Origin: Laguncularia racemosa
Lineage: Eukaryota > Streptophyta > Magnoliopsida > Myrtales > Combretaceae
NCBI GenBank assembly: GCA_037954665.1
Contig: JBBMOL010000018.1
Location: forward strand, 806,001 to 870,000
Length of the DNA stretch: 64,000 nucleotides
Reading direction: 5' to 3'
Made by a program: the position numbers and the translations under genes. This document shows positions 54,701-60,700 of this stretch, piece by piece; within the stretch, counting starts at the first letter, position 1, and each line of letters opens with the position of its first letter. The notes below the pieces were generated by a model that did no database searches, was not told the origin of the DNA, and saw nothing but the letters and a program-made list of their open reading frames with translations.

Positions 54701-57700
54701 AGGTATAGTGCCTTTCCTGGCTGGGGGGAAGTATTGAAGCTTGAAGGTTGAGGCTTGGACCGGTTCACTAGGGGCACATGCATTTGCGTATGATTTGGCC
54801 ACTTGCGCGTTTTCTTCAGTGGGTTTTGCTGTGAAAAGTGGTTTAGCTGGGTGGTTTTGGTGTTGTATCCTCTCCAGCAAACCGTCTAACTCCTCCAAGG
54901 TGGTATTTCCTAAAGAGGATGTGTTTGGGGGGACATGCGTTTGTGGGTTGACTTGTTCAGTGTTCAGGTCCTTTTCTCCCTCCAGCCTGCTTTTCAGAAT
55001 CATCCTTTCGTTAGAAGCACATGGCTCCAAATTTTTGCTTTTGGGTAAAGTTGTGGAGCAGCTGTCCTGGTTGGCAAAGCAACTTTTGCCTCTCGACTTT
55101 TGCCGATAAACTTGGAAACCTCCTTTGGATCCATTCCCTACCTATTGACTCTTGAAGAATAAAAAAAACTGGGAGGAAAGTGATCCTCCGGCTTAGCCAA
55201 ATGCACTGCCCTGGTTTTCTTGGCTGATACCATACCGCCTACCTCAGCTCAGAAAACCACTAATCAGGTCGAGGGGCAGGGAAAGATGAACTGGGAGTAT
55301 AGAGAGGGGAGGAGTTTAGGTTAGAATCTAGAGAGTTGGGTGGTGTGTGGTTGCCTAAGAAAAGTGGTTTCTTAGGGAGGTTTGGGGAGTTTCCTAGAGA
55401 GGAGAGCATTTTCTCTCTCTATATCTCTAGAGCTGTTTCTCTTTTTTTTTTAGTTCCTGTTGAGACATCCTTATATAGTAAAGATTGTGGCAGAATTTTT
55501 TGTCAAAGAGGTACATCAGCTTCATGGTATGCCAAAAAGACTTAGTCACCAAGATCCATTATTTGTGAGTGGATTTTAGTGTGAGCTATGTCAATTACAT
55601 GGCAGAAAGCTTCATTTTAGCACCACCTACCATTTGGAAACGGATGGCCAAACTAAAGTGTTGAATTTTTGCCTAGAAGGATATTGTAGATGTTTTGTTT
55701 CTAATCAACCGAAGAGATGGTCTTCATGGATTCCTTGAGCTGAATTCCACTATAATACATCTTTTCATACTGCTGCTAAGATGACTCCTTTTGAAATTGT
55801 TTATGGTCGGTCTCCTCCTGCTTTGTCGTCTTTTGTTGCTCGTGAATTCTCTAAGGATAAGTTGCATGCTGCCTTGTGTGCTAGAGATGAAATTTTGCAG
55901 CAACTCAAGCTCAACCTCACTTGCAAGTAAGCAAATAAACATTGTAGACAAATGGAATTTCTATGGGCGATTGGGTTTTTCTTTGCCTTCATCCTAATTT
56001 ACAGCAAAAGGTGGTTGCTAAAGACTATAATAAGTTATCTCCTCAATATTTTGGCCCTTTCTAGGTGGGTTGAAAAGGTGGGGAATGTTGCTTATAAGTT
56101 GAAATTTCCTAGTAATTGTTGCATACATCTGGTTTTTCATGTTTCCCTTCTCAAGTGGCCTGTGGATTCTTTTCCAATTGCTTCTAACTTACCATCTGAT
56201 TTGCTCCTTGAAGCTAATTGTCTTGAGCTATTCCAGTGGCTATTTTGGGCCACCGTTTTCAATTGCTAGGTTCAATGGCAAGGCAAATCTCCTCATGAAG
56301 CTACTTGGATGGATAGACTTCATTTTTAGATTTTGTCCTTGAGGGCAAGGACAACTCCTATTTTGCATCTTTATAAGAGACACCACCTCAGTAATAATGC
56401 TGTGTTGGTGTTGATGCATTGGTGTTGGTGTGTGTGTGTGTGTTGTGTGAAAGGTTGTGTTGGGATGTGTGTCTTGTGTGTGAAGGTTTTAGGGTATAGG
56501 GTGTGTTGGGTGTGGTGTTTTGTGTGGGTGGTCTGGTGAGTTTTTAGTATAGTTTGGCTGCCTTGTGGTTATTGCTGATGTGGCTTTTGCCTATTGGTGT
56601 AAGTTAGCAAAAGAGCTTCCTATAAATACTTAAAAGTATCACTTGGTCGGGAGTGTGTGAAAAGACAGTTTTTGGTTCTTTCCTAGGAAAGTGAAGACAT
56701 TTTCTGATTCATATCAATTGATATGACCTACCTAGAGGTTATTTGTGGATAATATTTTGAGAGATGTTATTAGGGTAATAAATATGAGTAGGAGGGAGGA
56801 GCAGCCAAAAAAAAATCGTGTTAAAAAGAGAGTGCCTCCTGATGAGCATGTTGCTCATGGACCTTCACTGAAGGTATATCAAGGTTTGTACTTTTCTTCT
56901 ACAAAAATCAATTAAAAAAAATTTAGTTTTTGTTATTGTAATTTTTTGGTTTATATCAATATGGTGTGATACTCTTTTTATGATGGAGGATGGTGCACAT
57001 TTCTTCTTAAATTATCATGTTCAATGTAACTTGCTGAAGATTTGTGTATAATGAATGCCTATACTCCATGAGCATGCTTTATTATTCTTGAAAGGCTGGA
57101 AATTTCAAGACGACGCGTTTCTAAAATGTTTCTGTTCTTGTTGAGCCTTTTACTGGCATTTTGATGTTCTCTACACTGTATGTTTAACTGGTTTTTAGTC
57201 TTTTAGATAACATATTGACAGACTAGTTTTGCAGCCTAACAGCATCATCTTGGCAATAACTCCAGCTAATCAGGATGTTGCTACATCAGATGCTATTAAG
57301 CTTGCCAGAGAAGTGGATCCCACAGGTATAGTATGATCTCTTTTACATTTTTCATTTCTTAAAGCTTCTTAAATATTTACTGACTCTTATAAAATTTCTG
57401 CTGGTATATCAGGTGATCGAACATTTGGTGTGTTGACAAAGTTAGATTTGATGGACAAAGGGACAAATGCAGTAGATGTGAGCTCTCTTTCTCTCTTTTT
57501 GGTTATTGGTGCATGGGGCATGTGTGTTAAAGTGGTTTATCTAGATAGAACGTCTGCATCAGCCCTTGAATGAAGGGCTGTAGAAGACAGAAGACATGAT
57601 AGTAGTTGCCTCTCATTTGAATCTAGAAATTTGAAGCATTTGGAACAGTTGAAGAACCTTCAATTGTAGGATCACAAAATAGTAGTGGCCTCATTTGATT

Positions 57701-60700
57701 CAGTCTTGTAAGTTTAATTTCTTCTCAGGTTCTTGAAGGGAGATCATACCGTTTGCAACAACCTTGGGTTGGGATTGTCAACCGATCACAAGCTGATATA
57801 AATAAAAATGTTGACATGATTGTTGCAAGGCGCAAGGAGCGTGAATATTTTGCAACAAGTCCTGACTATGGGCATTTGGCCAGTAAAATGGGTTCAGAAT
57901 ATCTTGCCAAACTTCTCTCAAAGGTTTGGTCATTCATATAACAGTTTTACTATTCCTTTCTTGTGCTATGGGTCTTCAATTGACGGTGACTTTATTTTCA
58001 GCACCTAGAGTCTGTAATTAGGGCTCGCATACCAAGTATTACATCCTTGATCAACAAAACTATTGATGAACTCGAGTCAGAGATGGATCATCTTGGTAGA
58101 CCTATTGCTGTTGATGCTGGGGTGAGTATTGAAAATTTTATATTGTTATATATGCTAACTATTTTATTCTTGCTTATTGATAAATGCTATTTTTAAGGCT
58201 CAACTATACACCATCTTGGAACTCTGCCGTGCATTTGACAAGATCTTCAAGGAACATTTGGATGGAGGGTAATGTTTCTCTAACATGTTTTCATCATTAA
58301 AGTATTTTTTAATTGGACATGACTTGTACCTAAGATCTTAAATAGAGATGCATGCTTTGAGTATCTTAATATATATTTTCTTTTTGTAATTTAGTGTCTC
58401 AATCCTTAATGGAAAAAGAAAGCATCAGTATAATTGAGTTATGTTCTAGTGAACTATATCAACCCTCTCAAGATCCATTTCTGGTGACCTTTTGGTTTTG
58501 GATGGGTGTCCTTTCTTGAATACATAGCTATAATTAACTTTGTTAATTGTCATCTAATCAGTGTGTTACGTAGTTGTGGTGCTTATTAGTTATGTTGGTA
58601 TGATTTCTTTGTCAAACCAGTATCTGCCAAATAATTTATCATGTTTAGTTAATATTTCTGTCTTCTAAAAATAATTGTGTTCATTTTTAAAAGAAAAATG
58701 ATTTTGGATGATTTTTCCAAATTCAGGAGTGTCATCAAGCATTTGATCGCAGTGTAAGCAAATTTGCCTATGGCTTTCCTTCCCTTGGGCTGATTATGTA
58801 ATAAATAATGCTTAATTCTTAACTTATGTTTTTCCCATGTGATGCCTTAGCTGGTTAACACTGAATAGAAGATTAGTGATTTCATTTGTCATCTATCAAT
58901 TCTACTAAAGATCTAGAATAATTCTTTCAGAGTTTTCAGTCCAATGACATAATTCCGTTCTAAAAGTGACATAATTCTGTCACAAGCTTGTTCTTGTTGA
59001 AAATTGTTTTGACATCTCAACTTTTCTAAATCCTAGGATATGGGTAGGGTTGGCAACATTTGTTTTGAAAGTATCTTCACAGGTGCTTTACTTTTGTGGA
59101 CTTTGTGCAAAAGGTTTGTACTCAATTTCAGAAAATTACAAGTGTAGAAATGCAGTAACTAGGGTTTGAGGCAGTAGAAATGTAAATGATGAGTACCTGA
59201 GCTCACTAACTCAGCTGCAACTCCAAGTCTTTGCTGGATATTTCTTTTAAAGAGCATTTCTTGACTTCTAACCGATTTCTTTACTATTTATATTCTTCCA
59301 TAGCTCCCCAAACTAACTTAAGAAAGTTCTAGAATTTTCTATTACTCTCTTTCGGCTAGTAACTCCACTAACCAGTCTACTGTACAAATCAGCTTCCAGA
59401 CACACGGACTTCCAAAACACCCACTCCACATGCTGCCACACACAACATAATCCTCAAATAGAAGGTCTAGCCTCTGGTGATGTATCAAAGATTCTCTACA
59501 ATTACCAAAAAAGAAAAAATAGAAGTTTTTCTCTCTAAATTTTCAGTGCAACACTATTCAGTAAATACTGCAATTTAGTTGAAAAAACAGATGGATTGTG
59601 GCCTGTTAAGTTTTTGGACTGATTTTTGTTTGGTGGTTATGGCCTGCAAATTTATGCAGAAATTAATATTTGACTATTCAGTAAATACTGTAATTTAGTT
59701 GAAAAAACAGATGGATTGTGGCCTGTTAAGTTTTTGGACTGATTTTTGTTTGGTGGTTATGGCCTGCAAATTTATGCAGAAATTAATATTTGAGTTTGGG
59801 TAATATACAGTTATAGCCCCCCTGGAAACTATCAAAAGTACAATACTCCCCAAATTTCTGAAATAGGGCACTTGTACACGTTAAAAAATGTTCGTGCCAT
59901 TAAATTTCTCTTCCATTACAACACTAAGTTCTTTGTATTGATACGAGCTTCTTATTATTTCTTGAAATCATATCATCACCTGATCTTATCTTCAAATTAG
60001 GTATAGAATTGGCTTCAAAATGTAGTAACAAGTATATATTTAACAAACTGATTGACTTGATATTGCATTAGTGAAGAAATTCTGCGGTGCCAATATGCTT
60101 TGACAAGTGCAAGTGTGTTATTTTGGAAATTCGAGAGTGTTATTGTAAATTTGATAGTTTCGAGAGATTGTGGCTTTAAGTTCCCTTTGAGTTGTGATAG
60201 ATCCTGTCCAGTCAATTTGTTTACATTTGTCAAATGTACTCAACTTTCATCTTTTAGTTGGTTTTGACATAAACACCTCTGTTTCTATTTGTGATAAATC
60301 TCAGCAATTAATGCAAGTCTTCATCTTAAGTTCATGTGAGGGGATTTGTCATAAGTTTGTGCTGCAAGTCCATGTTTTGTTGACTTTGCAGTTTCCCATT
60401 AAAGTAATGCTCCTGACATACTAGATGATGATCTTGAGTTCATGAGTTTTGTAAGAATGGGTTTTCCTTTAATTAGCCTCTATTGGCATTTTTTTTACAT
60501 GTGTGTCTCTTTAATTTCAGCCGGCCAGGAGGAGATCGGATTTATGGTGTCTTTGACAATCAGCTTCCTGCTGCTCTGAGGAAGCTTCCATTTGACCGTC
60601 ATCTATCTCTTCAGAATGTAAAGAAAATTGTATCAGAGGCTGATGGTTACCAGCCCCACTTGATTGCCCCTGAGCAAGGTTACCGACGGTTGATTGAAGG

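Larger units (their letters stand above)
50435..55440 (-). mobile_element. near full-length L1-type LINE in gypsy integrase
   Basis: Minus-strand LINE of about 5.0 kb. A 12-base T run (50435-50446) is its poly(A) tail. Leftwards: 5' UTR (55440-55031), ORF1 (55030-54089), a spacer with Glu- and Pro-rich text (53900-53490), endonuclease (53462-52923), RT (52880-51060) and zinc-binding end (50980-50550). A degenerate 8-bp target duplication TTTTAGTT (50423-50430, 55448-55455) is possible. Open stretches of 313 and 179 codons make it the best-preserved element here and probably the youngest of the LINEs. Confidence 0.85.
36817..56959 (+). mobile_element. Ty3/gypsy element hosting four other insertions
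   Basis: Plus-strand element, same direction as the gene. Its pieces, in order: 5' LTR (36817-37460), gag (37600-38160), protease (38500-38960), RT (39300-40190) and RNase H in three pieces (to 40263, 41302-41420, from 49883). Then come integrase zinc domain (to 50430), integrase core and C-terminus (55455-56345), PPT-like GAGGGCAAGG and 3' LTR (56351-56959). Candidate target duplication TATGG (36812-36816 and 56960-56964). Without the nested insertions it would be about 5.5 kb, a normal gypsy length. Coding parts carry stops and frameshifts. Confidence 0.85.
35548..57234 (+). other. giant 21.7-kb intron 6 of the dynamin gene
   Basis: Separates exon 6 (ending YVEK, residue 176) from exon 7 (starting PNSIIL, residue 177) between codons. 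In sequence it holds a duplicated exon end (35590-35618), unassigned intron (35640-36811), a nested cluster of five retroelements (36817-56959) and 270 bp of ordinary intron before the acceptor TAGTTTTGCAG. Donor AAGGTATTA. About 93 per cent of its length is transposon. Removing the insertions would leave roughly 1.5 kb. Confidence 0.9.

Noticed and set aside
56400..56540. Cys/Val/Trp-rich frame in GT-rich DNA
   Set aside because: It lies within the 3' LTR of the gypsy element; the paired 5' LTR does not keep the frame.
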